A stretch of 64,000 nucleotides of DNA from JACADW01 sp963747985 (GTDB lineage Bacteria > Acidobacteriota > UBA6911), in NCBI GenBank assembly GCA_963747985.1, contig CAVVHG010000005.1:434001-498000 (forward strand). Direction: 5' to 3'. Both the position numbers and the translations under genes were made by a program. Below are positions 8,598 to 16,545 of this stretch, in pieces (position 1 is the first letter of the stretch; every line of letters starts with the position of its first letter). The notes below the pieces were generated by a model. That model did not search any database and had not been told where the DNA came from. It saw only the letters and a program-made list of their open reading frames with translations.

Positions 8598-9875
8598 CTA
8601 GAAGAGCTGGGCCCCGATGAATCGGGCCGCAGTGCGAAGTTCCTCCTCGATGCGGAGGAGTTGGTTGTACTTAGCCACTCGATCCGTGCGGCTCGCCGAG
8701 CCGGTCTTGATCTGACCTGCGTTGCTGGCGACCGCCAGATCGGCGATGAACGCGTCCTCTGTTTCGCCGGAGCGATGAGAGATGACTGTCGTGTAACCGT
8801 CGGTCTTGGCAAGCTCGATCGTGTCCATGGTTTCCGACACGGTGCCCACCTGGTTGAGCTTGATCAAAATGCTGTTTGCCACACCGTCGGCGATTCCATT
8901 CTCCAACCTCTTGGCATTCGTGACGAACACGTCGTCGCCGACGAGTTGGATCTTCTCGCCCAGAGCCTCCGTGAGTGCGGTCCAGCCCTGCCAGTCATCC
9001 TCCGCCATCCCGTCTTCGATCGACACGATCGGGTACTGGGAGGTCCAGCGTTCGTAAAGCTGGATCATCTGTTCCGCGGAGAGTCGGGCGCCGGTCGACT
9101 TCTTGAAGCGGTACTTGCCATCCTCAAAGAACTCGCTGGCTGCCACGTCGAGTCCCAGGTAGATGTCGGTACCCGGCTTGTAGCCTGCCTTCTGGATGGC
9201 CTCCACGATCAGGTCCATGGCCTCTTCGCTCGATTTCAGGTTGGGGGCAAAGCCTCCTTCATCGCCGACGCCGGTCGCATGCCCCTTCTTTCTGAGCACC
9301 GACTTCAGGGCGTGGAACGTCTCCACTCCCATGCGCAGGCTTTCGGAGAAGCTGCTTGCACCGGCGGGGACGACCATGAACTCCTGCGGGTCGACGTTGT
9401 TGTCCGCGTGAGCGCCGCCGTTGATGATATTCATCATCGGCACCGGCAGGATGCACGCGTTCGTACCACCGAGATAGCGGAACAACGGAAGACCCAGGGA
9501 TTCGGCGGCGGCGCGCGCGGCCGCCATCGAGACCGGAAGGATGGCGTTCGCGCCCAGACGCATTTTGTTCGGCGATCCATCCAGGTTGATCAGGATCTGG
9601 TCGATCATTCGCTGCGGGAATACGTCTTCGCCTACCAGGGCCGGCGCCACGATGCTGTTGACGTTCTCGACGGCTCGCCTGACTCCCTTGCCGCCAAAGC
9701 GCGCCTGGTCCCCGTCGCGCAGCTCGACAGCCTCGTGCGTCCCGGTGGATGCACCCGACGGGACGGACGCACGTCCGCGTACGTTGTTTTCGAGTAAGAC
9801 TTCCGCCTCGACGGTGGGATTTCCGCGGGAATCCAGGATCTCGCGCGCATGAACGGAACGAATGGCAAGCTTCAT
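8598..9875 (-). CDS. eno: Enolase
   Basis: A 425-residue glycolytic enzyme converting 2-phosphoglycerate to phosphoenolpyruvate in the cytoplasm. Clear signatures include ARQ-type N-terminus HAREILDSRGNPTVE, the catalytic GDEGGFAPN, the metal ligand regions in SIEDGMAEDD and VGDDVFVTN, the lysine in LIKLNQVGT, and HRSGETEDAF near the C-terminus. The ATG at 9875 is preferred over the upstream ATG at 9887 because GGAG lies six bases before it. It is the first gene of a probable string with the two peptide-transporter ATPases and GH127. A plausible promoter lies at about 9932-9961. Confidence 0.97.
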   Translation of the reverse strand: MKLAIRSVHAREILDSRGNPTVEAEVLLENNVRGRASVPSGASTGTHEAVELRDGDQARFGGKGVRRAVENVNSIVAPALVGEDVFPQRMIDQILINLDGSPNKMRLGANAILPVSMAAARAAAESLGLPLFRYLGGTNACILPVPMMNIINGGAHADNNVDPQEFMVVPAGASSFSESLRMGVETFHALKSVLRKKGHATGVGDEGGFAPNLKSSEEAMDLIVEAIQKAGYKPGTDIYLGLDVAASEFFEDGKYRFKKSTGARLSAEQMIQLYERWTSQYPIVSIEDGMAEDDWQGWTALTEALGEKIQLVGDDVFVTNAKRLENGIADGVANSILIKLNQVGTVSETMDTIELAKTDGYTTVISHRSGETEDAFIADLAVASNAGQIKTGSASRTDRVAKYNQLLRIEEELRTAARFIGAQLF

Positions 9876-9931
9876 TTTCTGCTCCATCAGCAGGATGCTG
9901 CACCCGGCTTTGTATCAGAAGACAGCGATGA

Positions 9932-9961
9932 TGTATAACACATGGTTCGCGAAGCGATCAA
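9932..9961 (-). promoter_or_regulatory. Candidate sigma-70 promoter for eno
   Basis: On the minus strand there is TTGATC (9961-9956), an 18-base spacer, and TATACA (9937-9932), about 57 bases upstream of the enolase start. The match to consensus is partial, so this is a sequence-based guess. Confidence 0.35.
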
Positions 9962-10148
9962 GGAAACGCCTGCGTCCGAAACTTCGCGATTATGCAGGAA
10001 CGATCGAATTCGTGGCCGCAAACGGCATCGCGTTCGGAGACCATGCCTCGTCCGCGGACCTCCGGGTCGGGGCCCGCTCCCGGTCGAGAGGGAAACCGAT
10101 TCCGACCTCTGACGGCAGCAATTCGGTCGCGGTGAAACACGTGCAAAA
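9962..10148. other. Divergent intergenic region between eno and the STAS gene
   Basis: The full gap between the two start codons is about 330 bases. It carries the candidate eno promoter on its left side and the candidate STAS promoter on its right side. The middle part contains no convincing gene, RNA or strong hairpin that I can see. Confidence 0.5.
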
Positions 10149-10177
10149 TTGACACAATCGGAGGGGTGTGCTAGGTT
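10149..10177 (+). promoter_or_regulatory. Candidate extended -10 promoter for the STAS gene
   Basis: TTGACA (10149-10154) is a perfect -35 box. After a 17-base spacer comes TAGGTT (10172-10177), preceded by TGC, an extended -10 context. It lies 28 bases before the STAS start codon. The -10 box itself is weak. Confidence 0.45.
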
Positions 10178-10204
10178 CTGAATTCGGGTCAGGCGGAGGA
10201 GTCC

Positions 10205-10546
10205 ATGAAACTCTCGTCGCGCAAGGTGCAGAATGTCGTCATCGTAGATATCGAGGGGAAGATACTGCTCGGCGAGGGGGATGCCGAAATAAAGCAGACC
10301 ATAGACGACCTGCTCGGCCGGGGTCAGAAGAACGTGATTCTCAACCTGGCCAAGGTCCCCTATATCGACAGTGCCGGCCTGGGCGAGATAATCCGCTGCT
10401 TCACTGCGATGCGAAAGAGCGGAGGGAGCCTGAAGCTGCTGTCTCCCAACCAGCGGTTAATCGACTTGCTCAGCATCACCAAGCTCGTAAACGTCTTCGA
10501 CTGGTACGGCGACGAGGGGACTGCTCTCGCGAGCTTTCACTCCTGA
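10205..10546 (+). CDS. STAS-domain anti-sigma factor antagonist (RsbV/SpoIIAA-like)
   Basis: A 113-residue single STAS domain. The phosphoacceptor region is YIDSAGLGEI, with the target serine at about residue 56. Such proteins bind a serine kinase/anti-sigma factor and release sigma when dephosphorylated. A strong GGAGGAG lies just upstream of the ATG. No RsbW-like kinase or sigma factor is encoded nearby, so the partner is unlinked. The following gene is a lipoprotein on the same strand, about 127 bases downstream, with no evident functional link. Confidence 0.9.
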   Translation: MKLSSRKVQNVVIVDIEGKILLGEGDAEIKQTIDDLLGRGQKNVILNLAKVPYIDSAGLGEIIRCFTAMRKSGGSLKLLSPNQRLIDLLSITKLVNVFDWYGDEGTALASFHS

Positions 10547-10673
10547 ACCGTCACACCCGTTCCGGCCTTCCGAAAGACTGAGATTGCCTTGTGGCGAGCT
10601 CTCCATGGGACGAACGTGTGCCCGTTCTTCCTGGGGCCGGACGGAACATGAAGATCGAGGAGAACCAGGCAGC

Positions 10674-11804
10674 ATGAGGTGCCGCATCCACTGTAACAAC
10701 TGCATGCCGGTGGCAGTGATCGCACTGTGCCTTTTGTCGGGCTGTTTCTGCTTTGCCGGCACGCCATTCCGGCAGACCACCGGCAGGATCGTGTCCAAGC
10801 ACGTGCTGATCCGGATCCCACAGGAAAGAGAGTGGCTCGGCCAGGAAACCATCACCGATTTGGAGACGTGTTACCTGTTCATGGACAAGACCACCGGGGG
10901 AAACCTGCCGGCCAGGGTATTGGTGAACATCTCCTGGGATGAGCCAGTGACCGGCATTCGTCCGAACGAGGCCACTATCACGATCGGGATGAACAATGCC
11001 GCGGCGGCAGGAAACAGCCGGAGGCACCTCTTGCATCAGGCGGCAAAGGCCATGGCGCGCCTCGGCCTGCTGGAGCTTTCGAAGGGAGGTGCGGAGAGTG
11101 CTGAAAGCCGCTTCCTGTTGGAAGGGATGACCGAGATCCTGGCGTGTGAATATGAGCACTCAAGCCGGAGTCTCGGTGCGGCCTGGGTTCGCTGCCATTT
11201 CATGGACAGGATGGAGGCCCTGAGCCTTTCCGCGCTTGCATCGTGGGATCGGTTTTCGGGCGGCAAGGAGGACCAGAGGGCCGCCTCTCCGGGTATCACC
11301 TTCCTGCTGACGTGCCGCGAGGTGAGTAACCGGGACCGGCTGCTGAAATTCTTCGAGGGGCTGAGGAGCAAGAACCTGCCCGACAGCCTTGGCGCGGCTT
11401 TCAAATTGAACGCCGCAGCGCTCGAGAGCACGTGGCTCGAAAAGATCCGAACGTACCATGTGGCCGAAGATACCGCCGTCGGCACGGATGAAGATGCCCC
11501 GAAGCTGGAACGGACGGAAATGGAACCCGAGGCAGGAGTGGCGGGTCAGGGGCTCCAGATCCGGGTGACCATTCGTGATCGGTCAAATGACCTGTCCCCC
11601 AACAGCATCTTTCTGGAGGATGGCGAGTCCGGGCTCGTACTGAGCGCTCAGCCTCAGCCGGACGCGGCGAGACGGGATGTCTGCTTCAGGCTAGTCGTCC
11701 CGCAGGACCGTAAGGCCGGCCGCTACGACTATCGGCTGATTGCGGTAGATGATACGGGGAACGTGCGGACCTGGTCCGGCGCCTACCTGGTGGGATCGAA
11801 GTAA
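10674..11804 (+). CDS. Putative lipoprotein with degenerate gluzincin-like peptidase region
   Basis: I place the start at ATG 10674, since it gives a signal sequence with a lipobox-like LLSGC (residues about 18-22); the open frame extends upstream to 10584. About 376 residues. The central part resembles the peptidase-MA-like layout: a helix at RHLLHQAAKAMA, where an HExxH would be expected, and FLLEGMTEILACEYE, which resembles the second conserved helix WLxEGLAEYL. The zinc-binding HExxH is absent, so it is probably not an active protease. The C-terminal third looks like a beta-sandwich. Function unknown; the family assignment is tentative. Confidence 0.6.
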   Translation: MRCRIHCNNCMPVAVIALCLLSGCFCFAGTPFRQTTGRIVSKHVLIRIPQEREWLGQETITDLETCYLFMDKTTGGNLPARVLVNISWDEPVTGIRPNEATITIGMNNAAAAGNSRRHLLHQAAKAMARLGLLELSKGGAESAESRFLLEGMTEILACEYEHSSRSLGAAWVRCHFMDRMEALSLSALASWDRFSGGKEDQRAASPGITFLLTCREVSNRDRLLKFFEGLRSKNLPDSLGAAFKLNAAALESTWLEKIRTYHVAEDTAVGTDEDAPKLERTEMEPEAGVAGQGLQIRVTIRDRSNDLSPNSIFLEDGESGLVLSAQPQPDAARRDVCFRLVVPQDRKAGRYDYRLIAVDDTGNVRTWSGAYLVGSK

Positions 11805-12236
11805 GATCCGCCATGGAGGAGCAGGGACTGTCGGTGCGCCCCGATGGGGGCTACGAGACTGGAAACGCTTGACAGGCAGCCTGCGCCGCAGGGACGCTGT
11901 TCAACCCCTTCAGGGTTGACACCTTCTGATCATCCTGATCCCCGGGGTTTGCACCCCGGGCTGTTCTATTCGACGCTTTCAGCGTCGTCGGTGTCGATCG
12001 AGGCTGGCATCCTGAGGCATCACCGCCACCAGTGAGTCAATGGACTCAACGGCATGGTCACGCTCAGTCCCCGCGCGCAGTACGTCAGTCCCGACCTCGA
12101 AGGGGGTCGAACAGATCAGCCCGGGGTGCAAACCCCGGGGATGATCGGATCTGCCGCAAGGCCCAACCCTGAAGGGGTTGGACGGCGATCACCTGACGAG
12201 ACGACGCCACTTCAATCTCCACTGTCTGAATCACAG
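11805..12236. repeat. Intergenic repeat block with two inverted copies of a hairpin cassette
   Basis: Copy one (11901-11963) runs CAACCCCTTCAGGGTTG, a variable middle, then CCCGGGGTTTGCACCCCGGG and CTG. Copy two (12117-12182) is the same cassette in reverse orientation. Each cassette holds two hairpins: an AACCC/GGGTT stem with a CTTCA loop and a CCCGGGGT/ACCCCGGG stem with a TTGC loop. Between them is a third hairpin, GACGCT-TTC-AGCGTC (about 11972-11986). The block has no gene I can support. It separates genes that converge on it (lipoprotein on +, TPR gene on -), so it may also act as a terminator. Confidence 0.8.
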
Positions 12237-13196
12237 CTATCGTTTCTTGAGTTCGTTGACCCGGTCAATTGCCTCTTTCAGGCCCGGGGACTGGTTGATT
12301 TCATAGGCCTTCTGGTACGAAGTCAAGGCCAGATCCCATTTCTTCTGCTTCTCGTAGACCAGCCCCAGTCTCTGAAAAACCTCCGCGCTTCTCGGCATTA
12401 TCTCCAGCGCCTGATTCAGTGACTTTTCGGCCTCGGAGAAGTTCTTCTGGAAGATGAAAGCCTCCGCCATGTTGTAGTAGACGAAGCCGTCCTTGGGGTT
12501 GTAGTCGCGGGCTTTTCGCAGGAAATCGAGCGCCTGACCGTACTGCTTCGCCGAGAGAGCTGAGATGCCTCTCCTGAAGTAGGTCTTGGCGAGGTATTCG
12601 GCTGTGATGGTGTGCCCGGGCTTCAGAGTCAGAGCCTTTTGCAGTGCCTGAATCGCCTCGTCGTCGCGCTTGAGATTGTAGAAGGCAATCCCCAGCTGTG
12701 AGTAGTCGGCCCACTCTGTGGTGGAAATCCGGAGGGCCGCCTGGAGGTCCGTCACGGCCTCATTGAATTTCTGAAGCTGGTAGTTGGCATACCCCCGCAG
12801 CTGCAGGAGCTTGTATTTCTCCTTCTCAGGTTCCTTCTCGGTCGCAAGAAACGGCTCGCCCTGGTTGAGGGTCTCGACACAGCTCTCGTACCGCTGCATG
12901 TTGAAGTAGGCCTGGCCCAGACCGAGATATGTGGAAAAAGCCTTCGACTTGAGGGCCACGGCCCGGGTAAGAGAGGAGATCGCGAGCGCGTTATTCTTCA
13001 GCTTCAGGTAACTGAGCCCGGCCAGCCGGTGCCCGAACTCCCAGTCCGGATTTTGGTCAAGGTCCGGCTTGAGCTCCTGGATTGTCTTGTCGTAGCGTCC
13101 CTGCATGTAGTAGGCGACGGCCTGCTTGTAGTCGGCGAATGCCGGCGCTGCCAGAAAAGGCACGAGCAGCACCAGGGCTCGGCAACGCAGCTTCAT
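12237..13196 (-). CDS. Exported TPR-repeat protein linked to the ExbBD motor
   Basis: About 319 residues: a signal peptide (MKLRCRALVLLVPFLAAPAFA) followed by eight or nine tetratricopeptide repeats covering almost the whole mature protein, for example AYFNMQRYESCVETL and YKLLQLRGYANYQLQ. The start ATG at 13196 overlaps the stop of the upstream exbD gene (ATGA), which supports translational coupling. TPR proteins at the end of exbB-exbD-exbD operons are common and are probably periplasmic scaffolds that connect the motor to envelope complexes. No enzymatic motif is visible. Confidence 0.85.
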   Translation of the reverse strand: MKLRCRALVLLVPFLAAPAFADYKQAVAYYMQGRYDKTIQELKPDLDQNPDWEFGHRLAGLSYLKLKNNALAISSLTRAVALKSKAFSTYLGLGQAYFNMQRYESCVETLNQGEPFLATEKEPEKEKYKLLQLRGYANYQLQKFNEAVTDLQAALRISTTEWADYSQLGIAFYNLKRDDEAIQALQKALTLKPGHTITAEYLAKTYFRRGISALSAKQYGQALDFLRKARDYNPKDGFVYYNMAEAFIFQKNFSEAEKSLNQALEIMPRSAEVFQRLGLVYEKQKKWDLALTSYQKAYEINQSPGLKEAIDRVNELKKR

Positions 13197-13642
13197 TGGG
13201 TTACACCCCCGACCCCCCCGGCGAAACCGCCCCACATGGCCACCTCGGCGCTGGTCGGGATGGAAACGCTTTCGACGCGAAGCTGCTTGCAGACGTCCAG
13301 GACATCGATAGTCGCGTAGTAAGGGACATCCGGATCGGTCTGGACGATCACTGGCTTCTTCGGGTTCTGCTTCAGCTTCATGTCCAGGTAGCCGGCGATC
13401 TGCGGCAATGTGGCCGGCCTCTTGTCGACGACGTACTGGCCGGGCCCGGTGATGTGAATATGGATCGCCTCCTGGGGTTGGACTTCGGTCAAGGGTTCAT
13501 TTTTCGGCAGGCCGTACTCGAGCCCGAAATTGCTGCTGTACACGGAGGTCAGCATGAAGAAGACGATGAGCAGGAAGGCTATGTCGGCCATCGAGGCGGT
13601 CGGGATCTCTGCAGGAATCCTATTGCGAATCTTGATTGCCAT
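13193..13642 (-). CDS. ExbD/TolR-family biopolymer transport protein (second copy)
   Basis: A 149-residue protein with one N-terminal membrane helix, MADIAFLLIVFFMLT, that carries the proton-pathway aspartate, then a periplasmic domain ending in an extra Gly-rich tail (GGFAGGVGG). Together with ExbB-like and the first ExbD-like protein it would form a proton-driven motor in the inner membrane that transmits force to TonB or Tol partners. It lies eight bases after the first exbD and overlaps the TPR gene by four bases. Confidence 0.9.
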   Translation of the reverse strand: MAIKIRNRIPAEIPTASMADIAFLLIVFFMLTSVYSSNFGLEYGLPKNEPLTEVQPQEAIHIHITGPGQYVVDKRPATLPQIAGYLDMKLKQNPKKPVIVQTDPDVPYYATIDVLDVCKQLRVESVSIPTSAEVAMWGGFAGGVGGVTQ

Positions 13643-13650
13643 TCCGTCTC

Positions 13651-14082
13651 CTACTGCCCGGTCCTTACCGGTACAGACTCCGTCAGCAGGGCGATGCGCC
13701 GGCAGTTGTTGTTCCTGAGCTTTTCGTAGACGGCGTTGAACAGGTCGTAGCGCAAGTTGCGGTCTGCCTTGATGATGAACTGCTTCGTGGGATCCTGTAC
13801 GAGCACTTCCTGGATGAAGAGGTCGAGCTCATCCATGCTGTTGATCCTGTTGCCGGGATTAATCCCGTTGGATATCTCCATCTCTCCGCTGGGGCCGACG
13901 GCGATGATGGCCGCATCTTTGTCGACCTCTTCGCGGCTCGTGGCGGCGGCGAGATCCACGGACATCTTCACCGGGCTGAACGAAGTGGTCAGCATGAAGA
14001 AGATGATGAGAAGGAATGCTATGTCGGCCATGGATGCGGTCGGGACTATCGCATCGACTTTGCGGACTCTCAGACTTTTCAT
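13651..14082 (-). CDS. ExbD/TolR-family biopolymer transport protein (first copy)
   Basis: A 143-residue protein with a single N-terminal helix (MADIAFLLIIFFMLTTSF) holding the conserved Asp, and a periplasmic ExbD fold containing IIKADRNLRYDLFNAVYEKL, which matches the family's final helix-strand. Its ATG overlaps the end of the exbB-like gene (ATGA). Paired ExbD genes of unequal sequence, as here, probably make a mixed ExbD dimer inside the ExbB pentamer. Confidence 0.92.
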   Translation of the reverse strand: MKSLRVRKVDAIVPTASMADIAFLLIIFFMLTTSFSPVKMSVDLAAATSREEVDKDAAIIAVGPSGEMEISNGINPGNRINSMDELDLFIQEVLVQDPTKQFIIKADRNLRYDLFNAVYEKLRNNNCRRIALLTESVPVRTGQ

Positions 14083-14783
14083 GACGCGGGCTGCGGCTGG
14101 ACGGCGGTCTGGGCTGCCGGCGAGACTGTAACAGGCACTCCCTGGCCGGAAGCGTCCTCAATTTCGTTGAAAGTTTCCATTAGCATGGCCGAACTGGTTT
14201 CCATATCGAGTGCAAAGCTCGAGACCCGGCTGGTGAAATAGTTGAATGCGGCCTGGACTGGAAGTGCGATGAACAGTCCGTAGGCGGTGGTGATCAGCGC
14301 TTCCGATATCCCGGCCGCGACCGCCTTCGGGTTTCCGAGGCCGACCTCGGCCAGCACGGCGAACGACTTGATCATCCCGGTCACGGTTCCGAGGAATCCG
14401 AACAGCGGGGCAATGTTTGCGACGGTAGCCAGCATCCAGAGACCGCGCTCGAGCTTTGAGATTTCGTGGAGCGCAACGCTCTCCATTGCCTTCTCGATGT
14501 CCGCGGCCGGCTTGCCGAAGCGCAGGAGACCGGCTCGCAGCGTGTCGGATATGGGACTGGGGCTCTCGTCGCAGACCTCGATGGCGCCTTTGAGATCCCG
14601 CTTCATCAGGGCGGCGCGGATGGCGCCGAACACCTGCGCGGTGTTCACTTTGACGCGGTGCAGGACGATGCTTCTTTCGATGATGATGATCAGCCCGACG
14701 ATCGAGCAGATCAGCATGGGGTGCATGGTAACCCCGCCCTTCACGTAATAGTCGACGAGGCTGCCTCCGATTGAACCTAGCAC
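14079..14783 (-). CDS. MotA/TolQ/ExbB-family proton channel protein
   Basis: A 234-residue inner-membrane protein with three hydrophobic segments (around residues 20-40, 120-145 and 160-185). The conserved channel region NIAPLFGFLGTVTGMIKSF and the ALITTAYGLFIALPVQAAFNYF helix are diagnostic. It is the first gene of the exbB-exbD-exbD-TPR operon and starts with GTG 14783 behind an AAGGGGG ribosome site. No TonB or Tol gene is present in the window, so the force-transmitting partner is not known. Confidence 0.93.
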   Translation of the reverse strand: MLGSIGGSLVDYYVKGGVTMHPMLICSIVGLIIIIERSIVLHRVKVNTAQVFGAIRAALMKRDLKGAIEVCDESPSPISDTLRAGLLRFGKPAADIEKAMESVALHEISKLERGLWMLATVANIAPLFGFLGTVTGMIKSFAVLAEVGLGNPKAVAAGISEALITTAYGLFIALPVQAAFNYFTSRVSSFALDMETSSAMLMETFNEIEDASGQGVPVTVSPAAQTAVQPQPAS

Positions 14784-15168
14784 AATTGATTTCCCCCTTT
14801 ATTTCTTCATTTTCACTGCCATTACCAGATTCCGCCGCGATTCGAATGTTTCAGTGCTATTTGTGCGCCGCGAGGGTCCTCGAGGACGAAATCAGCCAGA
14901 TGGGCGAACCTAAAATTTAGCGAGTACGTGGCAACAAGTCAAGGTGAGTCATAGAGATCCTCTTGCCCGAAAAGCGGCCGGGCAGCATCGCGCGCAACAC
15001 CTCGGCCCTTGTCCGGCGAGGGCGCTATTCAACACCTTCAGGGTCGGCACGACGTGGGAACAGATTCCCGCGGGCGGATCTCGAGGATTCAAAATCGGTG
15101 CAGACGCGGCCGGAACACCGGCCCGGTGAACCAGGCCGGAATGGGAGCCTGCCGGCACCGGGAACTGA
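14784..15168. other. Intergenic region upstream of exbB with one degenerate repeat copy
   Basis: About 385 bases with no convincing gene. At 15028-15050 there is TTCAACACCTTCAGGGTCGG, a decayed version of the CAACCCCTTCAGGGTTG half-cassette seen at 11901 and 12182. The remainder holds the presumed promoter of the exbB operon, which I could not pin down. Confidence 0.5.
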
Positions 15169-16545
15169 CTACCCTCGGGGCTTGATCTTGAAGCGTTTCA
15201 GCTTCTCGTTCAGTGTCGTGGCGTTTACGAAAAGGAACTGTGCCGCCCGCTTCTGGTTCCAGTCACTTCGCTCCAGGGCGGCCAGTATCAGGGCCTTCTC
15301 GAAGTTGCCTACGCGCTCCTTGAGCGACAGCCCCTCACCGGGAAACCGGAGAGGGTCGGCGGGCAGAGCGGTGACTATGTGCTTCGGAAACAGATCCGGT
15401 GTGAGGAGGTTTCCCGGCGCAAGCACGACGGCGCGCTCGATCACGTTTTCGAGCTCTCTGACGTTCCCGGGCCAGTCGTAATCCATGAGGACTTTCATCG
15501 CCGCGCCGTCAACCTGGCAGAGTTCCCTCCGGTTCTCCTCACAGTACTTCCTGGTGAAGTGTTCGACCAGCGGCGGGATATCCTCGGTGCGCTCCCGCAG
15601 CGGCGGCAGTTTGATGACGATGACGTTCAGCCGGTAGTACAGGTCTTCGCGAAACGTCCCGTCACGAACGGCTGCCTGGAGGTCGGTGTTGGTGGCTGCG
15701 ATGATCCGGATGTCGACTTTGATGTTCTCGACTCCTCCCAGGTGCCGGAATTCGCGTTCCTGGATGACGCGCAGCAGCTTTACCTGCATTTCGGGAGAGA
15801 TGGTCGAGACTTCATCGAGAAACAGGCTGCCTCCGTCGGCGACCTGAAAGAGCCCCTTCTTGGCGCTGGTGGCACCGGTGTAGGCACCGCGGACGTGCCC
15901 GAAAAGTTCGCTTTCCAGCAGCTCGGAGGGTATGTTCCCGCAGTTGATCGCGACAAACTGGGCCTCCGAACGCCCGCTCGAGGCATGAATGGCGCGAGCG
16001 ACCAGTTCCTTCCCCGTGCCGCTCTCGCCCTGCACGAGGATTGTACTGCGCCTCGGCCCGACCTGCGTGATCAGGTCGAAGATCTGCTGCATCGGGGAGC
16101 TCTTGCCTATGATGTTCTTGAAGCTGTACCGCTCCCGGAGCGTCTTCTTGAGGCGGATGTTCTCGTCTCGAAGCTGCCTGTGCTCGATGGCGTTCTTGAC
16201 TGCCAGCAGGATTTCGTCGTTCTTGAACGGCTTGGTTATGAAGTCGAAGGCGCCGAGCTTGGTCGCCTTGACCGCTTTCTCGATCGAGGCGAAAGCGGTC
16301 AGAATGACGGTTACCGGTGCGCTCTCGAGCTTGTTGAACTCTTCGAGGACCTTCAGGCCATCGATGTCGGGCAGCATCAGATCGAGCAGGACGGCGCTGT
16401 ATTCCCGGTCGCGCACCATATCGAGAGCCTGGGTGCCCGTTTCCGCCAGGTCGACTTTGTATTTCTCGGTGCCGAGGAGCGACGACAGGACGTCACGCAT
16501 GATTTCCTCGTCGTCGACTACCAGGATTCGTCCGTTGTTGTTCAT
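15169..16545 (-). CDS. NtrC-family sigma-54-dependent response regulator
   Basis: A 458-residue regulator in three parts. The receiver (about 5-115) has the acidic pair DDEE, phosphoacceptor Asp in LLDLMLPD, Thr in LTAF and Lys in TKPF. The AAA+ domain (about 140-365) has Walker A GESGTGKE, the sigma-54 contact loop as GAYTGA, Walker B SLFLDEV and the R-finger region LYYRLNVI. The C-terminal Fis-type helix-turn-helix reads KRAAQFLFVNATTLNEKL. It is phosphorylated by the kinase encoded immediately upstream, whose stop overlaps this ATG (ATGA). It would activate sigma-54 promoters; targets are unknown. Confidence 0.95.
   Translation of the reverse strand: MNNNGRILVVDDEEIMRDVLSSLLGTEKYKVDLAETGTQALDMVRDREYSAVLLDLMLPDIDGLKVLEEFNKLESAPVTVILTAFASIEKAVKATKLGAFDFITKPFKNDEILLAVKNAIEHRQLRDENIRLKKTLRERYSFKNIIGKSSPMQQIFDLITQVGPRRSTILVQGESGTGKELVARAIHASSGRSEAQFVAINCGNIPSELLESELFGHVRGAYTGATSAKKGLFQVADGGSLFLDEVSTISPEMQVKLLRVIQEREFRHLGGVENIKVDIRIIAATNTDLQAAVRDGTFREDLYYRLNVIVIKLPPLRERTEDIPPLVEHFTRKYCEENRRELCQVDGAAMKVLMDYDWPGNVRELENVIERAVVLAPGNLLTPDLFPKHIVTALPADPLRFPGEGLSLKERVGNFEKALILAALERSDWNQKRAAQFLFVNATTLNEKLKRFKIKPRG

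Noticed and set aside
8328..9797. Long plus-strand frame of about 489 codons opposite oppD and eno
   Set aside because: It is antisense to two well-conserved genes and shows no family motif; long antisense frames are expected at this GC content.
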